A stretch of 64,000 bases of DNA from CAG-411 sp963643465 (GCA_963643465.1 CAVIJT010000002.1:248001-312000), one strand, 5' to 3'; shown: positions 18,355 to 29,158, numbered from the stretch's first letter. Notes: a model not told the origin generated them from the sequence alone. A program made the numbers and translations.

Positions 18355-19401
18355 TTATTCCTCCTCTTTTTGTTTCATGTAACTTCTTCTCAATTGTCCG
18401 CAAGCAGCATCAATATCTCTGCCCATTTCTCTTCTTATAGTAACATTTATTCCTAATTTTTCAAGTATCATTTTGAAATTTTGCACAAATGTGGAATCCG
18501 AATCCTTATAGTCACGTTCCTTGATTGGATTGACTGGAATCAAGTTTACATGACAATTCTTTCCTTTAAGAAGTCCGCCTAATTCTTTTGCAAACTCTGC
18601 ACTGTCATTGACTTCCTGCACTAAACTATACTCAAAACTCACTCTCCGTCCAGTCTTTGCAAAATATTCATCACAGGCATCCATAATCTCTGCAATGGAA
18701 TACTTATTTGCCACTGGCATCAATTTCTTTCTTGCTTCATCATTTGGCGCATGAAGTGAAATTGCTAAAGTAATAGAAAACTGCTCATCCGCCAATTGCC
18801 GAATACGCTCTACTAAACCACAAGTAGAAACGGTTATATTTCTCTGACTGATATGATAGCCATGCTCATCTGTAAGCATTCTTACGAATTTTACAAAGTT
18901 ATCATAATTGTCCATAGGCTCACCAGTCCCCATCACAACTACATTAGAAACTCGTTCCCCTGAAATATTTTGTATGGCATAAATCTGTCCAAGCATCTCT
19001 GACACAGTTAGATTTCGCTCTAAACCTCCAAGGGTAGAGGCACAGAAATTACATCCCATGCGACATCCCACTTGAGAAGAAATACAAACACTGTTTCCAT
19101 GATGATATTTCATTAACACACTTTCAATGACACTTCCATCTCCAAGACCAAACAAAAATTTAGATGTACTTCCATCTTTTGAAACCAGACGATCCAACAA
19201 TTTCATATCTGCAATATAACACTGCTCAGAAAGCTGCTCGCGCAATTTTTTTGACAGATTTGTCATATCCTCAAATTGCATCACAGCCTTTTGATGCAAC
19301 CATTCATAAATTTGCTTTCCTCGAAAGGCTTTTTCTCCCATTCCCTGTATGGTTTCTAACAATTCTTCATAGGACAGGGATTTGATATCTATTTTATCCA
19401 T
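18355..19401 (-). CDS. rlmN: Dual-specificity 23S rRNA/tRNA methyltransferase RlmN
   Basis: Radical SAM enzyme of 348 residues making m2A2503 in 23S rRNA and m2A37 in tRNA. The cluster motif is CRMGCNFC (Cys113, 117, 120); GEPMDNYDN and the C-terminal DIDAACGQL motif with the mechanistic cysteine are present. Fourteen bases after rsmB. The related Cfr enzymes share the core, but this context and sequence fit the housekeeping enzyme. Confidence 0.95.
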   Translation of the reverse strand: MDKIDIKSLSYEELLETIQGMGEKAFRGKQIYEWLHQKAVMQFEDMTNLSKKLREQLSEQCYIADMKLLDRLVSKDGSTSKFLFGLGDGSVIESVLMKYHHGNSVCISSQVGCRMGCNFCASTLGGLERNLTVSEMLGQIYAIQNISGERVSNVVVMGTGEPMDNYDNFVKFVRMLTDEHGYHISQRNITVSTCGLVERIRQLADEQFSITLAISLHAPNDEARKKLMPVANKYSIAEIMDACDEYFAKTGRRVSFEYSLVQEVNDSAEFAKELGGLLKGKNCHVNLIPVNPIKERDYKDSDSTFVQNFKMILEKLGINVTIRREMGRDIDAACGQLRRSYMKQKEEE

Positions 19402-19415
19402 GATTACCTCTTCTC

Positions 19416-20771
19416 TTATTTCCGAAAACGTGCAAGGAAAAATCCATCTGTTTTATGTATACCCGGAATTAATTGTAAATACCCTTTTTTTGTAGTATGA
19501 TTCTGCAATTTTTCTGGAATGAACGGATCAAGACTCTCTAAGGTAAGTCCCAATTCCTTTTCTATCCATCGCATATTCTCTTCATTCTCGGTTTGATTTA
19601 CGGTACAAGTGCTATAAATCAAAGTTCCTCCTGTTTTCACATAAGAAGAAACCACTTGCAAAATCTCACGTTGCAGCTTTACAAGTTCTTCTATTCCTTC
19701 TGGGGATGCTTTATATTTAATATCATTTTTCTTCCCCATCACACCAAGTCCAGAACATGGTAAATCTGCAATGACTACATCTGCATATGCCTCCATAGCC
19801 TCATCTTTTGCTGTGGCATCCCAAACTTTTACATCCAGATTTTTCACACCAAGACGCTGCTTATTCTCTTCAATTTTACTAATTTTTTGCTCTGTCAAAT
19901 CTCTGGCACTCACATTTCCGGTTCCCTGTAAAAGTTCTGCAGCATGAAGGCTCTTTCCTCCCGGTGCTGCACATACATCCACCACTTGGTCACCTTCTTT
20001 GATACCTGCTGCCAGTGCTACCAACATGGAACTTTCATCTTGAACAGTAAAGAATCCCTGCCGAAAGCTCTCTAACTTTTGCAAATAATTGTAATCAGAA
20101 ATCCGTAACGCCTCATTCACATAAAATCCATCTTCTACTGTAACCTGTTCCTTGCCAAGTGTTTCCTTTAACTCTTCTACAGAAATTTTGCTACAGTTAC
20201 ATCGAATTGTAGTAGGACGTTCTGCAAAGACAGCTTTTAACATAGCCTCTGTCTGCTCCAACCCATACTGTGTAATCCAGCGTGTAACAATCCATTCTGG
20301 CATAGAATAACAAACACTCAAATATAAAATAGGCTGCTCTTCTCTGGATGGATATGAAATTTTGTCCAGATTTCTTCCCACATTTCGAAGTACACCATTT
20401 ACAAAGCCTTTCAGATTATGAAATCCCTTTCTCTGCGCCAGCTTTACTGCCTCATTACAGGCAGCACTGTCTGGCACTTGTTCCATATATTTTAACTGGT
20501 ATACCCCCATACGAAGAATATTTCGAATCACAGGTTTCATTTTTTTCACTTTTACTTTCGAGAACTGATTTAAGATATAATCTAACTCCAAAGCACGCTC
20601 TATGGTTCCCTCACAAAGTCTAGTAAAAAATGCCCGTTCCTGTTTCTCTAAATACTGATAGATGGTGAGTACCTGTCCAATAACAGCACTGCTGTATTCT
20701 CCATCTTCTAAAACTTTCATTAACACTTCTAAAGAAAGTTCTCTTACATTTACTTTTGATGTATCCATCAT
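19416..20771 (-). CDS. rsmB: 16S rRNA (cytosine967-C5)-methyltransferase RsmB
   Basis: Cytoplasmic SAM-dependent enzyme of 451 residues. N-terminal NusB-like RNA-binding domain (about 1-145), then a Rossmann methyltransferase with VDVCAAPGGKSLHAAE, catalytic DLPCSGLGVMG and STCTVNQTENE, the two cysteines needed for C5 methylation. Its ATG overlaps the upstream stop by 4 bases (ATGA), so translation is probably coupled; the second Met is an equally possible start. Confidence 0.95.
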   Translation of the reverse strand: MMDTSKVNVRELSLEVLMKVLEDGEYSSAVIGQVLTIYQYLEKQERAFFTRLCEGTIERALELDYILNQFSKVKVKKMKPVIRNILRMGVYQLKYMEQVPDSAACNEAVKLAQRKGFHNLKGFVNGVLRNVGRNLDKISYPSREEQPILYLSVCYSMPEWIVTRWITQYGLEQTEAMLKAVFAERPTTIRCNCSKISVEELKETLGKEQVTVEDGFYVNEALRISDYNYLQKLESFRQGFFTVQDESSMLVALAAGIKEGDQVVDVCAAPGGKSLHAAELLQGTGNVSARDLTEQKISKIEENKQRLGVKNLDVKVWDATAKDEAMEAYADVVIADLPCSGLGVMGKKNDIKYKASPEGIEELVKLQREILQVVSSYVKTGGTLIYSTCTVNQTENEENMRWIEKELGLTLESLDPFIPEKLQNHTTKKGYLQLIPGIHKTDGFFLARFRK

Positions 20772-21499
20772 TTTTTTCTATCTCCTCCAAATATCATAAT
20801 CAAACGGAGAAGCTGTAAAATCATAGCTGCTGCTGATGCTATATAAGTAAGTGCGGCAGCTCCAAGTACCTTTCTTGCCTGTCCCACTTCTCTAGTGGAT
20901 AAAATTCCTGTCTGATCTAAAACTTTAAGCGCTCTGTGTGATGCGTCAAATTCCACTGGAAGAGTAACTAAACTAAACAACACAGATGCAGAAAACAATA
21001 TAATACCAAGTGTAATTAATACTTGATTCCAACTCATCAATGCTCCAATTAAAATAACAGGCCAAGATGCGTAAGATGCGAAATTTACTACTGGCACTAA
21101 AGAAGTACGCACTTTGATTGGTGCATATTCTTTTGCATGTTGAATGGCATGTCCACACTCATGAGCTGCCACACCTACAGCTGCCACAGAACTACTGTTA
21201 TATACACTGTCTGATAAACTAAGCACCTTTGTAGACGGATTATAATTATCTGTTAAATCTCCGGAAATATGCTGAATACGCACGTCCATAATTCCAGCCC
21301 CACGCAAAATTCGCTCTGCTGCCTGGGCTCCTGTAAGTCCTGACATACAATGCTGTTTTTTGTACTTAGCGTAGGTTGCTTTTACCAACAAGGATGCGCC
21401 TAAAGTAAGTAACAATCCAATAATCACTAAAATGTATGTTGGGTCCCATGCGTATCCATAGCTTCCATACCTGTGATAGCTTACATATAATAATTCCAT
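20768..21499 (-). CDS. YugP-type membrane zinc metallopeptidase
   Basis: Membrane protein of 243 residues. One helix near 22-40, the zinc motif HECGH (His113, Glu114, His117), then three or four helices toward the C-terminus with FDASHRAL carrying a probable third ligand region. The family is widespread between fmt and rsmB in clostridia; the substrate is unknown. Twelve bases after fmt. Confidence 0.9.
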   Translation of the reverse strand: MELLYVSYHRYGSYGYAWDPTYILVIIGLLLTLGASLLVKATYAKYKKQHCMSGLTGAQAAERILRGAGIMDVRIQHISGDLTDNYNPSTKVLSLSDSVYNSSSVAAVGVAAHECGHAIQHAKEYAPIKVRTSLVPVVNFASYASWPVILIGALMSWNQVLITLGIILFSASVLFSLVTLPVEFDASHRALKVLDQTGILSTREVGQARKVLGAAALTYIASAAAMILQLLRLIMIFGGDRKK

Positions 21500-21511
21500 C
21501 TCTTTTTCCTC

Positions 21512-22447
21512 CTATTTTTCTAACTTTGTTCCAACTTCCACTGCATTTCCTCTCAAAAATGCGTCAATATCCATTCGTTTTTTTCCTTCCAACTGTACTT
21601 CCTGTAAAGAAAGCAATCCTTTTCCTGTTTGAACCAAAAGCTCCTGTTTGGTTACTTCCACAACTTCTCCAGCTTCTCCATTCATTTCTTTATCTACTAC
21701 TTCGGCATCCCAAATCTTTAACGTTTTCCCTTTGTAACCAGTATATGCACTTGGCCATGGATTCAACCCTCGAATCAAACGTTCAATTTCCACCGCTGAT
21801 TTGGAAAAATCAATCAGTCCCATTTTTTTGTCTAACATTTTCACATGAGTAGCTTCCTCGTCCTGTTGCGGTGTTCTTGTTACAGTTCCCTGCTCCAATT
21901 CCTTCAACGTCTCTACCAAAAGTTTCGCTCCTTCGATAGCAAGTTTATCAAAAAGACTTCCACCAGTTTCTTTCTCGTCAAGTGGTACTACCACTTTTTT
22001 AAGCATATCGCCAGTATCTATTCCTTCATTCATAAGCATGGTAGTCACACCAGACTCTTTTTCCCCATTAATCACTACCCATTGAATAGGTGCTGAACCT
22101 CTGTATTTTGGCAATAAAGAGGCATGTACATTGACACAACCATACTTTGGCATAGAAAGGATTTCTTTTGTTAAAATCTGCCCAAAAGCAACTACCACAA
22201 TTACCTCCGGTTCCATCTTTCTAAGAGTATCAACAAAACTTTCCTCTCTTACTTTTTCTGGTTGATAAATTGGCAATCCATGTGTCAATGCAGTCTCTTT
22301 CACTGGTGGAGCCTGCATACTTTTTCCTCTTCCTTTTGGTTTATCCGGTTGCGTAACGACTCCTACTACCTCATGTCCGGCGGCAAGAATTGCCTCCAAA
22401 GTTCCCACTGCAAAATCAGGTGTTCCCATAAAAACTACGCGCATCAC
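21512..22447 (-). CDS. fmt: Methionyl-tRNA formyltransferase
   Basis: Enzyme of 311 residues formylating initiator Met-tRNA. N-terminal Rossmann domain with GTPDFAVGTLE, the formyl-folate site NVHASLLPKYRGSAPI, and the C-terminal OB-like domain. Fifteen bases after def, the standard pairing with peptide deformylase, which removes the same formyl group after translation. The first two codons are both Met; either could be used. Confidence 0.96.
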   Translation of the reverse strand: MMRVVFMGTPDFAVGTLEAILAAGHEVVGVVTQPDKPKGRGKSMQAPPVKETALTHGLPIYQPEKVREESFVDTLRKMEPEVIVVVAFGQILTKEILSMPKYGCVNVHASLLPKYRGSAPIQWVVINGEKESGVTTMLMNEGIDTGDMLKKVVVPLDEKETGGSLFDKLAIEGAKLLVETLKELEQGTVTRTPQQDEEATHVKMLDKKMGLIDFSKSAVEIERLIRGLNPWPSAYTGYKGKTLKIWDAEVVDKEMNGEAGEVVEVTKQELLVQTGKGLLSLQEVQLEGKKRMDIDAFLRGNAVEVGTKLEK

Positions 22448-22462
22448 GCCACCTCCTTTCTT

Positions 22463-22969
22463 TTACTCCATCTCTTCTTCTTCCATTCTGGCATAAAGTT
22501 CTTCGTTGCTAATCAAATCGCCTTCTACCTTCTCCACATACAAATGTCCATCTAAATGGTCAATCTCATGGCAAAGACAACGAGCCAACAATTCTTCTCC
22601 TTCAATGATAAATTCTTCCATATTCATATCTAACGCTTTTACCTTTGCATAATTTGGTCTTGTAACCAAACCAGATTTTCCCGGCACACTAAGGCAACCT
22701 TCGTATCCACTCTGTTCTCCTGATGTCTCTAAAATTTCAGGATTGATTAAGATAATTGGATTTGGTTCCTCACCTGGATCTACATCAATAACAACCACAC
22801 GCTTTAATACACCAACCTGTGGAGCTGCTAATCCTACACCCTGTGCTTCATACATAGTCTCTAACATATCTTCAATCAAAGTTTCAATTCTTGGTGTCAT
22901 TTCTTTTACTTCGCGAGATGTCTTTTCTAATATTTCATCTCCCATTTCTCTAATATTTCTTAATGCCAT
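22463..22969 (-). CDS. def: Peptide deformylase
   Basis: Iron/zinc hydrolase of 168 residues removing the N-formyl group from nascent proteins. All three motifs are seen: GVGLAAPQVG, EGCLSVPG with metal Cys92, and HEIDHLDG with His134, Glu135 and His138. It lies between priA and fmt, 25 and 15 bases away. Confidence 0.96.
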   Translation of the reverse strand: MALRNIREMGDEILEKTSREVKEMTPRIETLIEDMLETMYEAQGVGLAAPQVGVLKRVVVIDVDPGEEPNPIILINPEILETSGEQSGYEGCLSVPGKSGLVTRPNYAKVKALDMNMEEFIIEGEELLARCLCHEIDHLDGHLYVEKVEGDLISNEELYARMEEEEME

Positions 22970-22994
22970 AATTTTCTTTCCTTTCTCTTTCTAT

Positions 22995-25220
22995 TTAATA
23001 TCCATTCATTGGATCTAAATCATAGTATACATTCACTTGATGGAAATATTGTGAATACCGGGTATACCCTTCTAAAAATTCCTTTATCTCTGCTAATGCT
23101 TCTCTTTCCTGTGCCTTAATATAGATTACTTTTCGAAAATAATCATTGACCTTAAATATCGTTGCATTTGCAGGACCTATTACGGTCGCATGTGCTGTCT
23201 GCTCTTTTGCTGCTCCACAACAAAGTTTGGCAGCCATATCTGCTTTTTCTAAATTTTTAGAAACAATTAGAATTGCTAAAATATGTCCCATCGGAGGATA
23301 ACAGAGTAAACTGCGATAAGCCAGTTCATTCTCATAAAATCCTTCATAATTATGCTGTCTTGTCATTTCAATGCTATAATGTGTAGGATCGTATGTTTGT
23401 ATGACTAACTCTCCTGCCTCTTTTCGTCTGCCTGCTCTACCACCTGCCTGAGATAACAATTGAAATGTTCTTTCTGCACTTCGAAAATCATTAAAATATA
23501 ACGACATATCCGCTGCCACAGCTCCCACTAAAGCCACATTAGAAAAATCATGTCCCTTTGCTATCATCTGGGTTCCAATCAATATGTCTGCATTGCCACT
23601 GGTAAATGTATGAAGAATTCGCTCATACTCTCCTTTTCGCCCAGTAGTATCACCATCCATCCGAAGAATCCTAGCCTCTGGAAATTCTTTCCTTGCATAT
23701 TCTTCTACTTTCTGTGTTCCAATTCCAAATGCTGCCAAATATTTAGAACCACATGTTGGACAAACTGGGGGTTTTGGTTGTTCAAACCCACAATAATGGC
23801 ACATCAATTTTCCATTGTTATGCTCTGTCAGTGAAACATCACAATGTGGACATTTCATTACATGTCCACAGGAACGACAAGACACAAAACCTGCATACCC
23901 ACGCCGATTGATAAACAACAATACCTGCTTTTTTTGTTCCAAACACTCTTGTATCCGTTTGGCTAAATATCTACTGAAAATCGAGCGATTGTGTGCCTTC
24001 AGTTCTTCCCGCAAGTCAACCACTGTCACTTCTGGCAACTGACTGTCTCCAATTCGCTCCGGCAAGGAAAATAATTTATAATTTCCTTGTTTTGCTTGAT
24101 AATAACTCTCCACAGATGGCGTTGCCGAGCCAAGTATTACACTGGCATGACACATCTTAGCCCTCTTTATTGCCACTTCCCTTGCATGATATTTAGGAAG
24201 ATTTTCATTTTGAAAGGAAGGTTCATGTTCCTCATCTATTACAAGCAATCCCAATCTTTCAAAAGGAGTAAACAATGCGGAACGTGGACCGATCATAATA
24301 TCAATTTCTCCATTTCTCGCCCGATTATACTGATCCGAACGTTCCCCCTCAGATAATCTGGAATGAAGTACCGAAATCCGATCTCCAAATCTTGCATAAA
24401 ACCGTTCCACCATAGGTACGGTAAGTGCAATCTCCGGTATTAAAAAAATCACCTGATAACCAGCATTTATTACACGCTCCATGACTTCCATGTATACTTC
24501 CGTCTTTCCACTTCCAGTTACTCCATGAAGCAAATATACGCCTCGTTCCCCAGAAACATACTCCTTCCATATACCATCAGCAATTTCCTGCTGTGTATCT
24601 GTAAGCCTAATACCATATTCTTCTATTATATGAGACTCTACTGGATTGCGATAAGTCTTTTCTTTGCTAATCCGTAAAATTCCCAACTCTTCTAAAGCTT
24701 TAATGGCATCTCTGCTCACTTTATATTCTTTTATGGCAATTCCCATCTCAATGGAATCACATTCCTCTAACACTTGCGCCAATCGCAGTCTAGCTTTATA
24801 ATGCTTTCTCTCACACTCTTCCATGTAACAGGATAACTGTTCTCGACTGATTGCCAAATGGAGAAATTTTTTCTCCCGTTCCTTCATATTCTTTTTTACC
24901 GGAAGGACTGCCCGAAGGGCATCGTTCATAGTAGCACCATACTGCTGCCGTATCCATGCTGCCAATTGTATAAAATGACTTTCTAACACCATGCCATCTG
25001 TAAGAATACTTTTTAAAGGCTTAATCTTTCCAGGATCATACTCTGAGGTTTCTGAAATGTCCAGAATAAATCCTTTTCTTTCTTTATTACCTGCACCAAA
25101 AGGAATGAGTACCTGTGCGCCTATTTTGGCACAGGCTTCCCATTCCTCTGGTATTTCATATTCGTACACCTTATCCAAATTTTCATGTGAAATATTCACA
25201 ATCACACTTGCATAACTCAT
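22995..25220 (-). CDS. priA: Primosomal replication restart helicase PriA
   Basis: Superfamily 2 helicase of 741 residues that reloads the replisome at stalled forks. N-terminal 3' DNA-binding domain, Walker A GVTGSGKTE, DEEH box, a zinc-binding insertion with paired CxxC motifs (CRSC, CPHC, CHYC, CPTC), and the C-terminal helicase motif QMIAKGHDF. GGAGAAGCGG precedes the start. Full length. Confidence 0.96.
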   Translation of the reverse strand: MSYASVIVNISHENLDKVYEYEIPEEWEACAKIGAQVLIPFGAGNKERKGFILDISETSEYDPGKIKPLKSILTDGMVLESHFIQLAAWIRQQYGATMNDALRAVLPVKKNMKEREKKFLHLAISREQLSCYMEECERKHYKARLRLAQVLEECDSIEMGIAIKEYKVSRDAIKALEELGILRISKEKTYRNPVESHIIEEYGIRLTDTQQEIADGIWKEYVSGERGVYLLHGVTGSGKTEVYMEVMERVINAGYQVIFLIPEIALTVPMVERFYARFGDRISVLHSRLSEGERSDQYNRARNGEIDIMIGPRSALFTPFERLGLLVIDEEHEPSFQNENLPKYHAREVAIKRAKMCHASVILGSATPSVESYYQAKQGNYKLFSLPERIGDSQLPEVTVVDLREELKAHNRSIFSRYLAKRIQECLEQKKQVLLFINRRGYAGFVSCRSCGHVMKCPHCDVSLTEHNNGKLMCHYCGFEQPKPPVCPTCGSKYLAAFGIGTQKVEEYARKEFPEARILRMDGDTTGRKGEYERILHTFTSGNADILIGTQMIAKGHDFSNVALVGAVAADMSLYFNDFRSAERTFQLLSQAGGRAGRRKEAGELVIQTYDPTHYSIEMTRQHNYEGFYENELAYRSLLCYPPMGHILAILIVSKNLEKADMAAKLCCGAAKEQTAHATVIGPANATIFKVNDYFRKVIYIKAQEREALAEIKEFLEGYTRYSQYFHQVNVYYDLDPMNGY

Positions 25221-25264
25221 CCGCTTCTCCGTTCTATCTCATTGCTAGTTCCTAAAAAGGAACC

Positions 25265-26722
25265 TTATTCACCCTTTAATGCAGTTACCACTTCTTCCAT
25301 ATGCATTCCACGGGAACCTTTTACTAAAATTCCGTCTCCTGCTTTCCCCTGTTCTTTCAAATAGTCGATAACTTGCTGATTATTTTCAAATGCTTTTGTT
25401 ACAATAGACGAACCACTGTCTGCAACCCCATCACAAATAGCCTTTGCCTCTGTTCCCACAGTAAGCACCATATCCACTTGCACTCCATGATGATGTGTCT
25501 TTGCAATATAGGTTCCCACATCATAATGACACTCCCTGGAAACTTCTCCCAGTTCCAACACATCCCCAAATACAGCAATTCTTCTCTGTATGCCCGCTGT
25601 ATCTAAAAGGACTGATACACCACTTTTCATAGAATCTGGACTTGCGTTGTATGTATCGTCAATAATTTTCATTCCATTACACTGGTATGTCTGCCCACGC
25701 ATGGAAATTGGACGATACGCTGCTAATCCTTTCTTTGCCACAGCAGGGTCGATTCCAAGATTCATAGCAATGGCAAGTGCTACCGTAGCATTGTTTACAT
25801 TATGCGCTCCAAGCACTCCAAGCTCTACCTGCTCTGAGGCTCCTTTGGCAGTAAATTGAAAACGCTGACTGTCTCCAATAGTTAAATTCCCACTAGCATG
25901 ATACTCACAATCCGGACTGGTTCCAAACTCTTGTACCGTTGCTAAAGAAAGTTTTTCCACGGTTGCCCGATCAAATAGGGATTCAGTTGGCAAAAATCCT
26001 TGTTTTGCATCTGACACATATTGTTTCATCTGATGCAAAAGGGGATCATCTCCATTTACAAATACATAATTGCCCCCTGTAAACTGGTCAATAATATTCA
26101 TCTTTTCCTTACGAATATTTTCTTTAGAGCCAAGCTGACCAATATGTGATACACCAATATTTGTCATAACTACCATATCTGGCTTAGCAATTGCTGCAAG
26201 TCTGCTCATCTCTCCAACTTCGCTCATTCCCATCTCAATGACTGCCACTTCGATTGTATCATCTAACTCAAACATCATTAGCGGAAGTCCTACCTGACTA
26301 TTCATATTTCCTTTAGTTTTTAGGGTTTTATACTTAGTCTCAACGGCTGCTGCAATCATTTCTTTTGTAGTGGTTTTTCCCACACTACCAGTAATTCCTA
26401 TGAGTTTTACATGAAATTGTTCCCGATACCAAGCTGCTGCCTTCTGAAGTGCTTCTAAGGTATCTTCCACCTTAATATATGTTTTCCCCGGCAAATATCG
26501 TTCACACTCTTTTGAGGTAAATGTAGCGACAGCTCCGGCCTCCAATGCCATATCAATAAACCGGTGTGCATCCACCCGTTCTCCAATAATAGGAACAAAT
26601 AATGCCCCTTTTTCAATCTCTTTTGAGTTTGTGCTTACAGAGGAAACTGCCACATCACCATTGCCAGAAAGAAGGGTACCTCCCACTGCATCCGCAAGCT
26701 CCTGTGCATAAACTGTTTTCAT
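25265..26722 (-). CDS. murF: UDP-MurNAc-tripeptide--D-Ala-D-Ala ligase MurF
   Basis: Mur ligase of 485 residues completing the cytoplasmic pentapeptide precursor of peptidoglycan. Central ATP loop GITGSVGKTTTKE, EMGMSEVGEM, the NASPDSMKSG segment of the C-terminal domain and the final KGSRGMHME motif. Forty-eight bases after murE. The N-terminal UDP-binding domain is complete. Confidence 0.95.
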   Translation of the reverse strand: MKTVYAQELADAVGGTLLSGNGDVAVSSVSTNSKEIEKGALFVPIIGERVDAHRFIDMALEAGAVATFTSKECERYLPGKTYIKVEDTLEALQKAAAWYREQFHVKLIGITGSVGKTTTKEMIAAAVETKYKTLKTKGNMNSQVGLPLMMFELDDTIEVAVIEMGMSEVGEMSRLAAIAKPDMVVMTNIGVSHIGQLGSKENIRKEKMNIIDQFTGGNYVFVNGDDPLLHQMKQYVSDAKQGFLPTESLFDRATVEKLSLATVQEFGTSPDCEYHASGNLTIGDSQRFQFTAKGASEQVELGVLGAHNVNNATVALAIAMNLGIDPAVAKKGLAAYRPISMRGQTYQCNGMKIIDDTYNASPDSMKSGVSVLLDTAGIQRRIAVFGDVLELGEVSRECHYDVGTYIAKTHHHGVQVDMVLTVGTEAKAICDGVADSGSSIVTKAFENNQQVIDYLKEQGKAGDGILVKGSRGMHMEEVVTALKGE

Positions 26723-26770
26723 ATCTGCACATGTCCTTTCTTATATTTGTATCGTATATTTACTCCGTTA

Positions 26771-28237
26771 CTATTCAATACCCTCTTCTGCCTTTACTTC
26801 TGCCACTAGCTCACGCTCATCCATATGGTATTTCTTACCTTTGATTTCCTGATAGTCTTCGTGACCCTTTCCAGCAAGTACAATGACATCGCCCTCTTTG
26901 GCATGTACCATACAATAACGGATTGCCTCTTTTCGATCTGCAATCATTACATATTCTCCATCTGCTTTCTTCACACCAGTAAGAATATCATCCATGATTG
27001 CCTGCGGTTCCTCATCACGAGGATTATCAGAAGTGATAACAGTCAAATCTGCTAACTTTGATGAAACCTCGCCCATCTCATATCGACGCAATTTGGAACG
27101 ATTGCCTCCACAACCAAACATACACACCAATCGCTTTGGTTGATATGCTTTTAATGTGGTAAGTAAACTTTCCAGACTCATAGCATTGTGCGCATAGTCA
27201 ATCATTACGGTAAAATGCTTAGAAACCGGAAGCAATTCTACACGCCCCTTTACTCGTATTCCGGCTAGTGCCTCTTTGATTGCTTCATCTTCCACTCCAA
27301 AGTGTCTACAAATAGAGATGGCTGCCAAAGAATTATACACACTAAACGTTCCCGGTACATCAATGGCAACTTCCATATTCATCTTACCGCTAATCTGATA
27401 AGAAACACCTAAAAATCCCGGCTTATTTATCAATTCTACGTTTTTGGCACACAAATCTGCCTCTTTGGAAAAACCAAAACTTTCCACCTGACATGTATGT
27501 CCTTCCAAAACTTTTTGTGTATGTGCATCATCTATATTTACAATTCCCATCTTACATTGCTTAAACAACATACCTTTACATTGCAAATATTCCTCAAAAT
27601 CTTTATGTTCGTTTGGTCCAATGTGATCCGGTTCTAAATTAGTGAAAATACCATAATCAAAAGTAAATCCACCTACTCTGTGAAGCATAAGTCCTTGAGA
27701 GGAAACCTCCATAACAACACACTCAATTCCTGCATCCACCATTTTACGAAAAGACTGTTGTACCACATAAGATTCCGGTGTTGTATTTACAGCAGGGATA
27801 TGAGTATCACCTATGATTGTCTCGATGGTTCCAATAAGGCCAGTCTTAAACCCAGTCTTTTCTAATATAGATTTCACCATATAAGAAGTAGTGGTTTTTC
27901 CCTTAGTTCCTGTAATTCCAATAGTCTTTAGCTTTTCTGCCGGATAATCAAAATACGCGGCTGACATACACGCAAGCGCAAGTCTTGTACTTTCCACTTT
28001 AATTACGTTTATACCCTCTGATACTGTCACATCTTTCTCAATTACAATACTGGTGATACCTTTAGAAACCACTTCTTCAATAAAGCTGTGTCCATCTACC
28101 ACTGCTCCGCTGATACACACAAACACACCGTCTTTGCACGCTTTTCTGGAGTCAAATACCAGTTCAGTCACTGGTACATCTATGCTTCCCTGTACCACTT
28201 CATAGGAAAGTTTTTCAATCAATCGTTCTAATGTCAT
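26771..28237 (-). CDS. murE: UDP-MurNAc-dipeptide--meso-DAP ligase MurE
   Basis: Mur ligase of 488 residues adding the third peptide residue. ATP loop GITGTKGKTTT, MEVSSQGLMLHRV, and the amino-acid selectivity motif DNPRDEEP, which in this family marks meso-diaminopimelate rather than lysine. dapF directly upstream supports the same reading. The start was placed at 28237 because GGAGGAGAGAAGGT precedes it; a longer GTG-initiated frame would contain this site. Confidence 0.94.
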   Translation of the reverse strand: MTLERLIEKLSYEVVQGSIDVPVTELVFDSRKACKDGVFVCISGAVVDGHSFIEEVVSKGITSIVIEKDVTVSEGINVIKVESTRLALACMSAAYFDYPAEKLKTIGITGTKGKTTTSYMVKSILEKTGFKTGLIGTIETIIGDTHIPAVNTTPESYVVQQSFRKMVDAGIECVVMEVSSQGLMLHRVGGFTFDYGIFTNLEPDHIGPNEHKDFEEYLQCKGMLFKQCKMGIVNIDDAHTQKVLEGHTCQVESFGFSKEADLCAKNVELINKPGFLGVSYQISGKMNMEVAIDVPGTFSVYNSLAAISICRHFGVEDEAIKEALAGIRVKGRVELLPVSKHFTVMIDYAHNAMSLESLLTTLKAYQPKRLVCMFGCGGNRSKLRRYEMGEVSSKLADLTVITSDNPRDEEPQAIMDDILTGVKKADGEYVMIADRKEAIRYCMVHAKEGDVIVLAGKGHEDYQEIKGKKYHMDERELVAEVKAEEGIE

Positions 28238-28285
28238 ACCTTCTCTCCTCCGTCCACATCTCACTCCACAAATCTCTTTCTAAAC

Positions 28286-29116
28286 TTAATCTATCTCACC
28301 GTCAAATACAGTTGTTGCTGGACCTGTCATAAATACATGGTTTGTCTCGCGGTCATACTGAATTTTCAAATCACCGCCAACTAAATGAACAATAACTTCG
28401 TCCTCTGTCTTATGATTCAAAATACATGCCACTGCAGTTGCACAAGCTCCTGTTCCACAAGCCCATGTCTCACCGGAACCTCTCTCCCAAACACGCATGT
28501 TTACTTCTTTTTCATTGATAATCTGGACAAATTCTGTATTGACACGTTCTGGAAACATCTCATGTTCTTCAAAGGCTGGACCAATCTTTTCTAAGTCAAG
28601 GGATTTTGTATCTGGTACCCAGACAACCGCATGAGGATTCCCCATAGAAATACAGGTCATCTCATACTCTTTTCCATCAACAGAAACCTTCTCTCCAATC
28701 ATTTTTTCCTCTTTCCATGTAACTGGAATACTCTTTGTCTCTAAAATTGGTTCTCCCATATCTACCTTTACGGTAGCTACTTTTCCATTTTCCACATGCA
28801 AATCCAGATATTTAATGCCACCTTTTGTTTCAATGGATATCTGAGTTTTATCTGTCAAACCATAATCATACACGTATTTTGCAATACAACGTACACCATT
28901 TCCACACATTTTTCCTTCGGAACCGTCTGCGTTGTACATTCCCATTCGAAAATCTGCCACTTCGGATGGTAAAATTAAAATCAATCCATCCGAACCAATT
29001 CCAAAATGTCGGTCACTGACCTTGATTGCTAAAGCAGACGGATCGGTTACTTCTTCCTTGAAACAGTTGACATACACATAATCATTTCCACAACCGTGCA
29101 TTTTTGTAAACTTCAT
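28286..29116 (-). CDS. dapF: Diaminopimelate epimerase
   Basis: PLP-independent racemase of 276 residues converting LL-DAP to meso-DAP for lysine and peptidoglycan. The two catalytic cysteines are in GKMCGNGVRC and TWACGTGACA. The start at 29116 follows GGAGGAATAAAA; an in-frame upstream start would include that site. It lies between argS and murE and feeds MurE. Confidence 0.95.
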   Translation of the reverse strand: MKFTKMHGCGNDYVYVNCFKEEVTDPSALAIKVSDRHFGIGSDGLILILPSEVADFRMGMYNADGSEGKMCGNGVRCIAKYVYDYGLTDKTQISIETKGGIKYLDLHVENGKVATVKVDMGEPILETKSIPVTWKEEKMIGEKVSVDGKEYEMTCISMGNPHAVVWVPDTKSLDLEKIGPAFEEHEMFPERVNTEFVQIINEKEVNMRVWERGSGETWACGTGACATAVACILNHKTEDEVIVHLVGGDLKIQYDRETNHVFMTGPATTVFDGEID

Positions 29117-29158
29117 TTTTATTCCTCCCAAACAAATAAGTAATTGCAAAACTAACTT